Assembly: GCA_944474755.1 (NCBI GenBank)
Contig: OX104111.1
Coordinates: 115,140,545 to 115,204,544 of the forward strand
Direction: 5' to 3'
Origin: Limnoperna fortunei
Lineage: Eukaryota > Mollusca > Bivalvia > Mytilida > Modiolidae
DNA length: 64,000 nucleotides
The notes under the pieces were generated by a model that saw only the letters and a list, made by a program, of their open reading frames with translations, ran no database searches and was not told where the DNA came from. Position 1 is the first letter of the stretch, and each line of letters starts with the position of its first letter. Positions 1-11,970 of this stretch are shown here, piece after piece. Position numbers and translations under genes: made by a program.

Positions 1-89
1 TTCGTTAAAATAATGCGTCACAAATTTAATAAAACCATATATTTAAAGCATTATGAAAGTAATGTAAATAACTTTCGTTATGATGCACT

Positions 90-95
90 TTTATT
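90..95 (-). promoter_or_regulatory. Candidate poly(A) signal AATAAA of the C1GALT1-like gene
   Basis: AATAAA on the minus strand, about 290 nt after the stop codon. It is the only canonical hexamer I found on that strand between the stop and the window edge. Use of the signal is inferred from position only. Confidence 0.4.
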
Positions 96-387
96 TTTAC
101 CTATTGGTTGTTGCATTCGAATTGTAATTAATACTTGCTTATATTGTTAACATGTCTTTATACAATAATTGCACTATATGTTAACATCCCTTGTAAAGTG
201 TTTAATAAGCTAAGAGAACCAAAGTCCCGATAAAATCTTGAAGTCCTAAAACACTAATACAAATCACGTGACACTGTACGATACAGGGCAAAAGCAAAAG
301 TCAATTCAACAAATCATTCAGAAAAATAAAACAACGCGGTTACAAATAAAAGGAATTGGTTAAGTGTGTTCTAAATCCACTCTAGTC

Positions 388-525
388 TTACTCAAAACCA
401 ATAAAACTTTCGTTGACATGTCGGCCATATACTGTCACATGATATAACAGCATATCTGCAATATACATGTGAGATGGCGTTAGGTGGTGAAAGCTGATAG
501 TTAACGAACTGCAACATTCTGGACC
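388..525 (-). CDS. C1GALT1-like exon 3: C-terminus with GPECC motif
   Basis: A 138-nt terminal exon after the acceptor TTTTTTGCAG. It encodes GPECCSSLTISFHHLTPSHM, then a tail ending in GFE before TAA. The double cysteine after GP, followed by a hydrophobic strand and a paired aromatic/His segment, matches the conserved C-terminus of C1GALT1 proteins. Exon 2 ends at a codon boundary and this exon starts at one, so they join in frame across a 6.2-kb intron. Confidence 0.83.
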   Translation of the reverse strand, partial: GPECCSSLTISFHHLTPSHMYIADMLLYHVTVYGRHVNESFIGFE

Positions 526-3500
526 CTGCAAAAAAGTATACTGTACATAAAAGCCATACAAACTTATCAAATATGTTTATTTTTTAAATAACGTTCAATT
601 ACGTTAAACGATTATATTTGTCTAGGTTTTCCAACGCTATATTAGTATCACTGGGTATAAAAACTAAATTAGTATGATGTTTTGTTTAAGCTGAAACCTT
701 TGAATAAGATAATTAATATATGAAGGTGAATATATTTGTTTCGCAAATGTAATTTGTAAGATATTTAGGTTTTTCAGCACACCTAGTCTACTGACTACAT
801 ACTTTATGTATACAAGTGATTACATTATTTTTGTGTTAAACCTTCCGATCTAACAGAATGCATTCTTGAAAGATATCAAATGAAGACAAATTACACCAAT
901 GCTAAAATGTACAAATTAACAGGCATATGCAATACCATAGCGTTTCAAAAGACTATCCTGGCACATCCATCACCGTTTGCTGTAAAACTTAATCTTAACC
1001 TCAGCAAGCAACGTATTCAATTTGTTGGTACAGAGCTTGGCATATTGAAAGTATGCGGTTTACTGAACTTTAGATGGTTCAAAATTGAAAACATTACCAG
1101 TTGACAGTTTAAGACTTTGTGATAAAAAATATATTTTTTTTCTGGATTACAGGTTGGCAGGGTATAACTTGCAATAAATGTTTTTATATTTTGTATTATT
1201 TGTTAATGTTTGGAATTTTGAGAGGGATAACTCTTATAAGAAAATTGTAATAAACGTCATTTGTTGGGTGACAATTGTTGAGGGACTGAAACCATGTATA
1301 AATTGGTAAGTCTGTTGCAGTATCTATTGATTCTAAGACTCTAACTATGGATGTTCGCGGGTCGTATTTTTGTTATGCTTTGCGCACCGTAAAATTATTG
1401 ATGTCGTTATCAGTACAACTTCACAAAAACTAATATAGACTAAAGAAATCCACGAAATACAAAATATTTGTTATGAATTAAATAATAGTATATAAAGAAA
1501 TCAGATTTTTAAACAAATAACTTGATTTTCAAAGAAAATACGACATTTGTGGTAAATGCCCGCCAACTTCCGGAATAAACACGGGATGTCGTCAGACAAG
1601 AATTTTGACCTTTTTACATGTAGTCTTATTCCGTGGCTAGACGTAAGATTGTGTTTTTGTCTTCTGAAAAGCAGAAGAAAATATCTGTCAAAAGCGGCCG
1701 TTAGTAGGACATATGCTGCCGAGTACTTCGACAAGGTATCCCAAAGGCCGGGCTTCGACAAAACCACCTTGGTGGAGTCCATGGACAACTAACCATAACA
1801 ACCGTCCGACCGATGGTATTAATTTATCAGTGTAGGACTTAAAAACCCCCATCATCATCATCATCATCACTTAACCCTAGCTTAAGATGAGTGGAAAGAT
1901 GGACGGGGGGTTGGTGAATTGGCTGTACTTGCCGACTGACGATCAGCCTGCAAGGAATATGCACATCGTTATTACTCAGCAAAACTGTGTAAAATGTATA
2001 AAAACTTGAGCTGCTGCTTGGAAAATACTTTGTGTAAACAGCAAATGCCAACGTGTAAACATCATACCAACAGAGAAGTTCATACCATACATGTATATTG
2101 ACCGTTCTTATTTTTACTTAGATAAAAATGATAAGGAAAACTCATTGTATGTAGGAAAATGAACACAGTGGTTCAAATTAAAAGAAAAGCAAATTTGGAA
2201 ATGCACAACATATATGTATTAAAAAAAACTATTTATTGTACAGTACTTATGTTAATTTACTACTAGTATTTATTAATTCACAATACATTATATCGGGTAT
2301 AGTGTACATGTAAATGTCACATTTTCTCTCTTTTACTAGTTTCAATGGTTTTATATAAAAAAAAAGATTGTATACTTGTTAACTTGGATATACTAGTAGT
2401 AGTACTAGTATATCGATAAAAATCATTGTTAAATTGATGCTTATTTTCACGATTTAGCATATACATGTATACACTTTATCAATGACATTGAAACGCGTTA
2501 TATTATAATTTGTAGGTACATTGTAAATACTAAGTTTGGATTATCTCCTAATTTTTATACAGGTTGTTTCCTGAGAGATATATATGGTAGTCTGAAACTA
2601 AGCAACATTTTTTTTGTAAATCATATCCCACATAAATTGTTACCATAACTATTACTAGTAAATATAACAAAAATATGGCCTTCAAAAATGTTAAATGGTC
2701 TGATCATTTAGTTCTTTTGGTAGCACACATTTTTTGAATTTTTAAATTCTATATATAATTTGTTTGACCAACTTTTAGATCAGGGTTATAAGAAAATTTT
2801 TTCAGGTACTTGCCATTTTTGTATTTTGGAATCTGTTGATCACTTTGTTTTAATTTGTGTCTTTCAAAGAGGGAGGTTTGGCACATAAAACATAGTTTAA
2901 CCCACCATTTCTATTGAAATGGCTATAGAGATGAGTAAAATTGTCTGTCATTTCATATGTTGTAGTGATACTCAATGCTCTTTATATATGTTTTTTCAGT
3001 AATGATCAGAAAACTACAAGTTGTGAATTGAGTTAGGGTACCTGTTATGAAAAAGGCATAGACTTGACAGAAGAACATGCGAATGATGAATTATATGTAG
3101 CTGAAATACCTGCACCAAGATTACCTATTATTGAGCCACCTATGCCATCCATCAATAATGTAACACTGATATATATATAAAGGGGCATAACTGAAGCTTC
3201 TCTGAAGTTTATTTTGTGAAAATGCTGAGTAAAAAGGAGCATAACATATAGATTATAATTTGTTGACATTAACATGGCTATTTGTTGTCAAATTACGAAA
3301 TCTATGCAACTCAAGTTCAAGTTTTTATGCCACGATCATGAATGTGAAAGGCGCATATGGTACAACTCGTGGTGTTGTTATTGTTAAATATTTAGTTTCC
3401 GTGCTCTAACTTGAGTAATTTTTTAACAATTTTATTGAAATTGGTGCATATGGTTCTTTATCTACTAGCGTTAAAGGGCAATATTGGTTTCAGTGTTGTA

Positions 3501-6500
3501 ACTTGAGAAATAGAGGATTGATTTTTAGGAAATTGAAATATAACGTCCATTTAATGCTAGATTGTTTGTTGTTTTTTTTCTTGTTGTAATGGTGTTTAAC
3601 ACCACTTTCAGCAATTGTTCAGCTATATCATGTTGTCCAGTTTTCATTGGGAAGGAGTCACAGGAGAAAACCCCGACCTTCGGTAGGAAAACTGAAATCT
3701 TTGTCAATTGGAGTCGAGCACACCCTGCCCGCAGTGAGACTCGAACATGCAACTTCGGGGTTGACAGACCATGTAATCTATACTAGATGAACTGACTTAA
3801 CCGCTTGGCCGCCAATGTTAGTGTATTCCAATATAAATTTTGTATCCACTTTGTCCCCCCTCCGCCCCTCCCCAGCATACATGATTCAACATATTGCTAT
3901 CGTATTACACTCTGCTAATTATTTAGAAATTTGTATTGGATGGATTACCAATAAAACCCGTGAAAACAGCTGTACCTTCTTGTAAAATTGTATTAGAATC
4001 TAAACATTGATGTAAAAATTCTTGTACATTGTACCTGAAATGTTTTTTTTGTTAGGTACATGTATTTATCCTTTTTGACTCTTTAGCACTTGACATGCTG
4101 TGCATGCTTATCAGGCTATAAAAAGACCCTAGTTTTAGCAAACACATGGTATATGAAATAAATTAGCTAGTGTACCGAAATAAATACACTGACAGATATT
4201 TTAAGGGCAACACTTGAAATAATGGGAAAAATATAAAAAATGGATAGTTTTTCATGTACTTCTTAAAAAATGTAGCACACGAACCTACATTTTTTCTGCA
4301 TGTATACAAACATAAAGGTAATATGAATATTTTGTTAAAATTTTGGGACTTTGTATTTAAAAGAAAGGGTTGAATTTAAAAAAAAAAACATCCGTGGGTG
4401 ATACATTTTCCCGTACTTTTTTCAGTACTTTATTTAACTGGTCAATTCTGAAGTTGTGATGTACAATATTATATTAAATTTGCAAAAATTACCAAAAATG
4501 ATAAATTGTTATATGCCAGTATATAATGTAGCAGCTTACATCATGACTTACAATGACTCTAGAACACCATACATCATCTCATGATGATACACCCACAAAT
4601 AACAGAATAGAGGAAATCATGGGAAACACATTGGGTACAATGTGGAGTTTATTTGTCACATAACTTATTCCAGATCTCATTTTCTTATAGACATTGTGTA
4701 TTACATTGTCCTAAAATTGATCTTTAGGTCAAATTGTCAAGGATATATGAAGATAACAAGCAACTTTGTTGCAAAACTTGACTTGTGCCACGGGTCTACA
4801 GAAATTTTGATGACGAGCTTTGCATGTAAAATAAGCTTAATGGTACATTACAAAAGTTTCACCTTGAGGTAAAAGTTCAGGGTCAAATATGAAGGTCATT
4901 TTATTATTAAACTTATTGTATTATCTTGATTGATGATCAACAAATTAAAATCATACCACAAAGAATAAAATAGCTATGATCTTGCCTTTCTATGTGTGAA
5001 TTAAGCATAAATCTGACCTTGAAGACAAAGGTCAAGGTCATATGATGGTACCTTTGGAACTTTTTGAGGGTTTAAATGTCAGGTTGCTGTTTATAGCTGT
5101 TAAGGTAAGCTTATAATTCCCCTTTTAATAAACACTATACAGTAAGACTAATCTTACATGGAATATCAAGAGATAAATCTTTAAAATAAAGGTCAAAAAT
5201 GTAAATTTTGTGTTGTTTCTTTCTGTCTTTTTATTAAAAGCACGGTGACCCCGTATAAATGTTATAGAAATTTAATTTACCATATATATTGAAAGTAATT
5301 TTATACATTTGAAACAATTGACATCACTTTTTAACATATTTTGGTTCATTTCAAAAATGTTGCCCCCCTATGGTTATTTTCCTGGTAGTTTGCCATGCTT
5401 CTAACCTAAATTTTTGAGTTTTAGCTCATATATATGTATGCAAAAAATAATATTAAGCTGTTTTGTTCTTAAATTAGATGTGATCTTTAAACAATTAATT
5501 ACTTAATATTTAATTTAGCTTATTATTAAGTTAGTTTTAACGAATAATTGTAAATGACCCCTAAAAATTCTGCCAAAAATAGAATTTTCACAATTTTAAA
5601 GGGTCCTTTGTTTGGTGAAGGATATCTCGAAAACGAATTCGATAAAACTAGTTTTAAACATTGTTGATAAAAAGTATTATGATTGAAGACTTTATAAAAC
5701 CCATTTTAGAAAAAATGACATCACTTTGAAATTGACCCTCCTACATCCTTAACCGTATTTTAAGTATATCTAGGGAAAAATTGTTAAATGTCGTACATTT
5801 CACAAGAACAAAGCATATAGCGTAACTCCTTTTTTCCTATTAAATTATTATTTTGAAAATATGTAAAATTAATTAATATAACATTTATGGACCAAACTCT
5901 CAGTGCAAATATCGAATTCAGGAATTAAAAATTGTTTTTTTACATTAATACAAATGGCTTGTAATTGTCCACGCCTGTAGAAAGCAAGTAACTGCTACGT
6001 TGTTTAAACAAAATTAATATTTGTTTTCACACCCAACTTATGACCTCGGAATTAGGAAAAGGCGAGATCACATATGATTGCAATGGCAAATCTAATTTGC
6101 ATACAAATGGCATCACAGTTGAAACGTGTTTGCAAATTACATATTTGCGTTGTATGTGATTGTTACATGCATCTCTAAAAAAATACAACCCAGAGTAGTT
6201 TATCTTTAATACAGAAAAATGAAAATGCCATTTCATTGCAGTCAGTTGCTCTATCTGAGATAACCGCTCACTTAATATTGGATTTACAAAAAATAAACAA
6301 AAGAACCTGAAAATCATTTATCTTCAATTTGGTTACATGCATAGGAAAAATATGATTTTAAAGCAGTATAAATTATGTTTGTGAATCACAACTCTCATTT
6401 AACAAACCCATCAATTATCTAGATGACACAAATATAATTTAAATAGCATTAACATGTTTTTACCAAAACAACGATCATACAGATTCATTTTTGTAACAAC

Positions 6501-8087
6501 AGACATGGTGTTAATTGTTCAGTGTAAATTAGTTTTAACTCATTTGAACGTTTTTGTAATAATTTGAAACTTCATGGCGATATTAGTTTCGATACATTGC
6601 TGGCTCTTTACACTCATTGAAGCGTCTAAAATTTGCAATGGCTAAATCATGAAAGAAGATTTAATTCGATCATAAATTACACGACATTTGACAATTGTTC
6701 CCTATATCTACTTGAAATACTTGAAGATCTACTTGAGATGTGATATTGAAAACATACTTACAATTTGCGCTTGGAAACTTGGGTATTGAATTAAAAGTGG
6801 AGACTTTGGTCCGACGATATGTTCCTCCATTGTCCCGGCATGAAATGTTTCTCTGTGCAATTTATCAGTTGTGTCATACGCCACAACACCGTTAATTTCT
6901 AAACATTTACCCACATCTACATCTTCATCGTTGCCGTCGCTCGAACATATTCCGTACTTGACTCCGAACATTAATCGATCTAATGCTTCTTTACTCAATA
7001 CGTAACCAGCACCCCCGCTATTGTATCCTTGTCTTGTAAAGTATTTGAAGTTCTGGCCTAAATAAACCGGGTCTTTGGAATTGAAATATGACAATAAAAC
7101 ATTTAAATTTTCTATTATCACGTACGTATCGTCATCGGCCTTCAGGAACCAATCATAGCGTGGGTAATTTGTTTGCACATATTCAAATGCTTTAATAACT
7201 TTCTCAGTAAGATGCTCTCGTCCTTTACGAACATACCTCAGATTCACTACATCTTGCGAAGTCTCATGTCCATCTGTAAAATATACAGTCTTGCTACATC
7301 GCTTTGCCCAGGTATCATTTACCGCTTTTGCTTTAAAGCCTGTGCTCGTCGTGGTCAGTATTAAACAAAACAATGATATTGGCTTATTTGACATTATCTT
7401 GTTCAGTCGAGGCTCAGGTCCTTTAAACTCTGGTACTACGTATGGAATTAATTGGGTTGTATGCGTATTATTCGTATCTGCAAAAAGGCATTTTAGAACA
7501 ATAATCAGTAAACGTAAGTTATATAAAAATATGCAAAATGGTCTTAAAACGTTGTATAAAACGTATAAGGATGTACGTTGCTTGTAGCAAATGCATCAAA
7601 TTTTAACCTCTAAATTTATGCCTGTAAAATCGTGAAAGAATTTAAGAATTATGACATGCATCAATACTTTACCACAGAAATAAACGTACATTATTATATG
7701 TGAAACGGTGTTAGTTTTAGACATTTCAACAACATAAGCAAACTTCTGTAGAATATAATGACATCATTATGCTATCAACACCCACTATAGGTGAGTATGT
7801 ATCGGAAGCAATTAATTCAGCTAAAAATGCAAAATTAAAACAAGATCGACCCAAACCTTTTAAATTGTTTCATTAGTGAAACATTGAAACATCTAATTTG
7901 ATGGCAATTGTCATTATAAGATTACCTTTAGTGGTATAGGCGTTATTTTGTTTTAAACGTATTAACGATGCTACCAGTATAACAACACACATTTACCTGA
8001 TTCTGTTACCAATTTAATTACATGGAGAAGGAACCATATGATTAAAGTTATAAAGACAAGTCGTCTTGCTGCTTGGATCTTCGACAT
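388..8087 (-). CDS. C1GALT1-like: Core-1 beta-1,3-galactosyltransferase (C1GALT1-like), 3 coding exons, complete gene
   Basis: Predicted Golgi type II membrane enzyme of glycosyltransferase family GT31. The family transfers galactose from UDP-Gal to Ser/Thr-linked GalNAc to make core 1 (T antigen) of mucin-type O-glycans. I join three exons: 8087-7997, 7477-6762 and 525-388. Donors are GTAAAT and GTAAGT, acceptors end in GCAG, and the phases fit (1 nt + 2 nt giving Asp31, then phase 0). The product is 314 aa; vertebrate enzymes are about 360 aa. Seen in the protein: a signal anchor at residues ~10-27, the DDD metal/UDP-Gal motif at 145-147 within WFLKADDDTYV, the family block QGYNSGGAGYVLSKEAL at 180-196, EDVDVGKC at 215-222, and six lumenal cysteines (68, 91, 208, 222, 273, 274). 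Sequons lie at N33 and N84. No frameshift or stop was found. Invertebrates have several C1GALT paralogues, so the family is firm but the exact acceptor specificity is not. Confidence 0.88.
1849..1869. repeat. (CAT)n trinucleotide microsatellite
   Basis: About seven uninterrupted CAT/ATC units inside intron 2 of the C1GALT1-like gene. Confidence 0.85.
3585..3816 (-). mobile_element. tRNA-derived SINE, near full length
   Basis: Read on the minus strand: a diverged tRNA-like head (GGCGGCCAAGCGGTTAAG, then the B-box-like GTTCGAGTCTC), the middle motif GCGGGCAGGGTG, a CCTACCGAAGGTC segment, and a 3' end with GGTGTTAAACACCAT and a T-rich/A-rich tail. The same element occurs at several other places in the window, which fixes its extent. 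It lies in the C1GALT1-like intron in the same orientation as the gene. Confidence 0.75.
6762..7477 (-). CDS. C1GALT1-like exon 2: stem and catalytic domain
   Basis: A 716-nt internal exon encoding residues 31-269. It begins after TTTTTGCAG and ends before GTAAGT (6761-6756). It holds a short proline-containing stem (residues ~32-60), the GT31 fold start (LFCLILTTTSTGFKAKAV then NDTWAKRC), the DDD motif, the SGGAGYVLS loop and the EDVDVGKC segment. Reading past the donor gives only a short unrelated tail, which supports splicing at this point. Confidence 0.88.
7997..8087 (-). CDS. C1GALT1-like exon 1: cytoplasmic tail and signal anchor
   Basis: This 91-nt exon is easily missed because it is too short to stand out as an open frame. 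It starts at ATG 8087 and encodes MSKIQAARR followed by a hydrophobic stretch (LVFITLIIWFLLHV), then KLVTES and one spare G before a GTAAAT donor at 7996. A short basic cytoplasmic tail followed by one membrane segment is the classic layout of a Golgi type II glycosyltransferase. The spare G joins AT of exon 2 to form an Asp codon. The start is chosen because it precedes the membrane segment directly; no transcript evidence is available here. Confidence 0.8.
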
Positions 8088-9880
8088 TATGCCAATAAAT
8101 ATCCCTAAAACGATTGAAGTTAATAAAATGAAATGTTTTACTTTGATGTGCTTGTCATGCTATTTTTTTGTGATCACTGCGATTACATTAAAAACAAATC
8201 CAATAACATTACAACGTTTTAGCCGACAATTTTGACATAAAACCTTCTAATGTTGAATCAAATTGGTGTTACACATTTTCATCGCCATCCATTTAGCAAA
8301 CCCAAATAATAAACCTGCAGATCTTTAAACAAATTATTCGAGACAACATTTGCGTAGTGTTATTTTTTATATCATAATATTGGACATATGTGCAATAAAA
8401 GAAATAAAACATGTCAATAGGTACTTCCGTCAAAGAAAAAGAAATTACTGAATTTAAACTTTGAATTGAATCAACAACTTTCTGTGGCAGAAAATATTAC
8501 CAAATTTGTCAAAGTTAACCAATGATATCAAGTTCTTGTTTCTTATAGGTCTTATCGTAATAGGAAACCCATTTCTCATATAGGATCTGACATTTTTGCT
8601 TTTTCCTTGGTAATCTTCCCTATACCTGGATTAGACTTTATTACTAGAAATGAAAATCTGTCGAAGGGTGTTTAATTACCTGCCGGTTACTGCCTAATCG
8701 TCTTGTGCATCTATGTGCATCGATGGTTTTTACTTGGTCCGGGTTATTACTCACTTTCTTTTTTGTGTCTTTTTGGTTGTTGATTTGCGTTGCACTTTTT
8801 TTATATACCCGGATTTTTACCCTGACGTCAGTCTCTTTTGGCGTATAAGGTTTCTTTGATATTTTTAATTTCTCTAAAGTTGTTTCAGGACGTCAGATAC
8901 AGGTAACCACTTTTTCATGTTAAGACTTCACTGGATGTTTTAAGTTAATACTATGAAAATATTGATTTTTTTTTGGGGGGGGGATGTAAACGATATGTCA
9001 GAACTGAAAATGCATGTAGTCATTTTATAAATAAAAATATAAATAAATAAATACACGTGTACATCGGAAGTAGACACACAGTTGTATTCAAGTTAAGGGT
9101 AGTTATAATGAAAGAACGTAAGCTCTCATAAGAGTTTTTGATCGACATTATCCTAGAGAACATGTCCATACATGTGTAATTATTATATTCGCTTAAATAA
9201 AATAGTACATGGAATAAGATATATAATGCCGTTTTTATAACAATTTTAAATTTTTCAATAAGATATCTCTGCCAGATGATATGCATACCGAAACATTAAC
9301 GCTACATATGTGTATAATTGCATGTACTAGAGACTATTTCAATCTGATTATATTAGATCTAATATGTAATTATGATTTGTCTAAAGGGATGCGTATGTTT
9401 ACATGCACATTTACCTAGAGGAGCGCGGGTATAGAGAACGCATGCAACATTTCAGACTAGAATGTTAAGGTACTGAAAAAGGAGCTGTGTCATTAATTAA
9501 CACTGTTACTTTTTAATAAATTAACTTGATGCATTTTTTTAAGATTTGAATATGACCTTTCCATCGAGAATTGATTTAAAAATATAGCATTTATTCAGAA
9601 TATTTACTCGTATGTCTTATAGAAAACACGATGTTGCCAGTATGACATCGTTGCTTCAAATTTATTGTCAAAAGATATGAAGTTGTTGTACAACTTATAC
9701 TTTAATAGTATGACTTAAAAGAAAGACGTTATCATTTATTACATGTGGTCGTTGCAATAAGTACATTGCCACATTAATGTCTTGTTATCCAGTATAACTT
9801 GGTACCTCAGGTAGCTGTACGTAAATGGCACATTATTTTCAATCACCATTAGGATACATAAAATATTGCAATTTGTAGCT
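8088..9880. other. Intergenic region upstream of the C1GALT1-like gene
   Basis: AT-rich DNA without a recognisable gene, RNA gene or clear repeat. It would contain the 5' UTR and promoter of the C1GALT1-like gene, but I cannot place a start site. Confidence 0.5.
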
Positions 9881-9886
9881 GTCAGA

Positions 9887-10030
9887 TCGCCCCCACCTAA
9901 AACAAAATCGCCCCAATTAACAATATCGCTCCCGTTAAAAATGCCCACACAAAAAGAAAATACACTTAACAAAATCGCCCCCACCAAAAACGCTGTCAAC
10001 TTCAGCAAAATCGCACCACTCAAAAATAGC
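9887..10030 (-). repeat. Left inverted block of degenerate GGGCGATTTT repeats
   Basis: On the minus strand the motif GGGGGCGATTTTG recurs at irregular 20-45-base spacing with degenerate forms (GGAGCGATATTG, GTGCGATTTTGC). The same family occurs on the plus strand at 11756-11970, so the two blocks are inverted relative to each other and both read outward. Confidence 0.7.
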
Positions 10031-11738
10031 TATTATAAAATTGTAAAGTTGTACAAATATGTTTTCCTTTTATTTTTATTGTCGCGGATTGAATTTACAA
10101 ATGTTTTGTTAATAATGATAGGTTATGTCGTTATTTTGCTTTATTAATTATTACAAGTATCATAATTAACTTACTGATTTTACTTAAGAACTATATTAGT
10201 AATGATTTGTTTTAGTTATTACATGGTGAAGAGTGGTAACGGACTTATCGTGTTTTTTTCGGGTTAAGCAACGGACGGTTCGTGAAAGATGTAAATAGAA
10301 ACAGTAGGTCACTTTTTTGTCTTATTTATTTCATGCTTTTTAAATATTAATAGAATGTTTTTTGTCACGGAACAAGAGAACTATTTATCTTTATGCACAA
10401 GTTAACACTTACAGAATATGATTAGTATATAATTTAAAATCGATTAAAATAACTCGATACCCGGTGTAGTTTGTTTATAAATATGTCACATGAGAATATA
10501 TAACGAGCTAATTGTCCTCATTTAGAATATTATTGTTGTTATTTTCTCTTTAATGGCATCAGTGTTTATCACACAAAGGATAAATATATTTATATTTGTT
10601 CAAATCTGGAAGAAATTATCGATTTTCAGCTAAGCCCAATCCCCGGATTTTCGGCGTCGGCTACTGTGTTGAATGGATCTATGTTGAGAGCTAGTTTTTA
10701 GAAAGTGAAAAGAAACTGTCACAAAAGTGCTACACACGATGTTTAAGGAAATATTTTGTCTCTGCTTTTACAAGTATTTCTTTAGACAGTTGTATATTGC
10801 GAGTATGACATGTATAGGCACGCGGATTTTTTTTAATTTATTTGCAAATGCAGGAATATAAAATGACGGACTTGACATACAAATGAAACAAAAATCGTTT
10901 AATATTTATCATATCAACAAATAAGAATTATTTTGACATACATTGGGAATGGGAGGGAGGTTCCTACCTCGCAGTCCCATAAAAATAAATACAAGATCCC
11001 GGTTTCCCGGTGAAATACGTACTGGATAAAACGAAACATGAAAATCCCGAATTCCCGCACTTTTATTGGTTCAATCCCGACTTCCCATTGAATAAATTAG
11101 CCTTTACGTAAATGTTCTACCGACCCTCATACATTGAACTTTGCTTGCAGCATTTTTGTTTTCTTCAATTGGAACTGTCCCAGTTCAAGTTGCCCTGAAC
11201 ATGTTTGATGCACGAAAACGGCCAATTGCATCATACAATGTTGAGATTTGCATGATTGATCAATATATTTCATTCTGTAATGCAAAGAAATAATAATGTT
11301 GTCGCTAATCCATTTAACTTCACAGATAAACTCCTTTTGATATATACTTGGGGTCAAGAGGACTGCTTCAAACCTAGCTTCCCGTTTAGAGCTTGGTAGA
11401 GTCCCTATAATTTAAACGATCAAAATAAAATCTTTCTATATAGATTTTTGAAACACGACTTAGGAAAAGAATTATATTTGTACGATTCGAACTATGAAAA
11501 TCGCTAATTCATCTCAAAATTCCGAATAGCTCACCACAGTCTTGAAATAGAACGTGGAAGAGATAAAAAAAGTAGTCCCCGTGAACAATTTATGTGCTCC
11601 TTCTGGAATCTAAATGAAGTGGACGGTTAGGTTCACCTCGTTTTAAAATGTGATCACAATAAACTGTTTCGGTCTAATCTATTATATGACTTCAATATCG
11701 CTAATCTTAACCATATCTCGCGATTTAGTAAAAAGTTT

Positions 11739-11755
11739 GGGGGGGGGGGGGGGGG
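11739..11755. repeat. Poly-G tract (17 G)
   Basis: Uninterrupted run of 17 G immediately before the right GGGCGATTTT block. It could form a G-quadruplex and is also a place where the assembly may be inexact. Confidence 0.9.
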
Positions 11756-11970
11756 TTGACATGGGCGATTTTTGCTTTAGGTGATGGCGTTTTTACCGTG
11801 GGGCGATTTTACTTGTATTCAACCAATTTACAGTATTGGCGATTTTGTAAAACGTTTAGGCGTTTTTGACTGGGGCGATATTGTTTTAGGTTATTGCGAT
11901 TTTACAGAAGGAGTGATTTTGCAAAAAATGGGCGCGTTTTTTTACGGGGGCGATTTTACCGTGAGCGATA
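11756..11970 (+). repeat. Right inverted block of degenerate GGGCGATTTT repeats
   Basis: About nine GGGCGATTTT-like units on the plus strand, with linkers such as TGTTTTAGGT also present in the left block. It follows a 17-base G run at 11739-11755. Open frames through this block (repeated GDF/GDI) come from the repeat motif and are not taken as a gene. Confidence 0.7.

Larger units (their letters stand above)
526..6761 (-). other. Second intron of the C1GALT1-like gene
   Basis: This 6.2-kb AT-rich intron runs between the catalytic exon and the C-terminal exon. It contains a (CAT)n tract near 1850-1868, one antisense-free SINE copy (3585-3816), and several scattered AAGGTCA/TGACCTTG motifs around 4.86-5.04 kb that show no clear unit. 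Small open frames inside it resemble nothing I recognise and are not annotated. Confidence 0.7.
9887..11970. mobile_element. Possible foldback-type element with repeat-built inverted ends
   Basis: Two inverted blocks made of the same short degenerate repeat bound about 1.7 kb of AT-rich DNA with no recognised gene. This is the architecture of foldback (FB/Galileo-like) elements. I saw no convincing target-site duplication. The alternative is two independent minisatellite patches that happen to face away from each other. The interior includes a small TCCCG/TTCCCG-rich patch near 10995-11090. Confidence 0.4.

Noticed and set aside
1501..1792. Overlapping 95- and 78-codon open frames in C1GALT1-like intron 2
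   Set aside because: No family resemblance, no splice context, and open on both strands, as expected for a slightly GC-richer patch.
4855..5050. Cluster of AAGGTCA/TGACCTTG motifs as nuclear-receptor sites
   Set aside because: The motifs are irregularly spaced and common in AT-rich mollusc introns; there is no support for a regulatory role from sequence alone.
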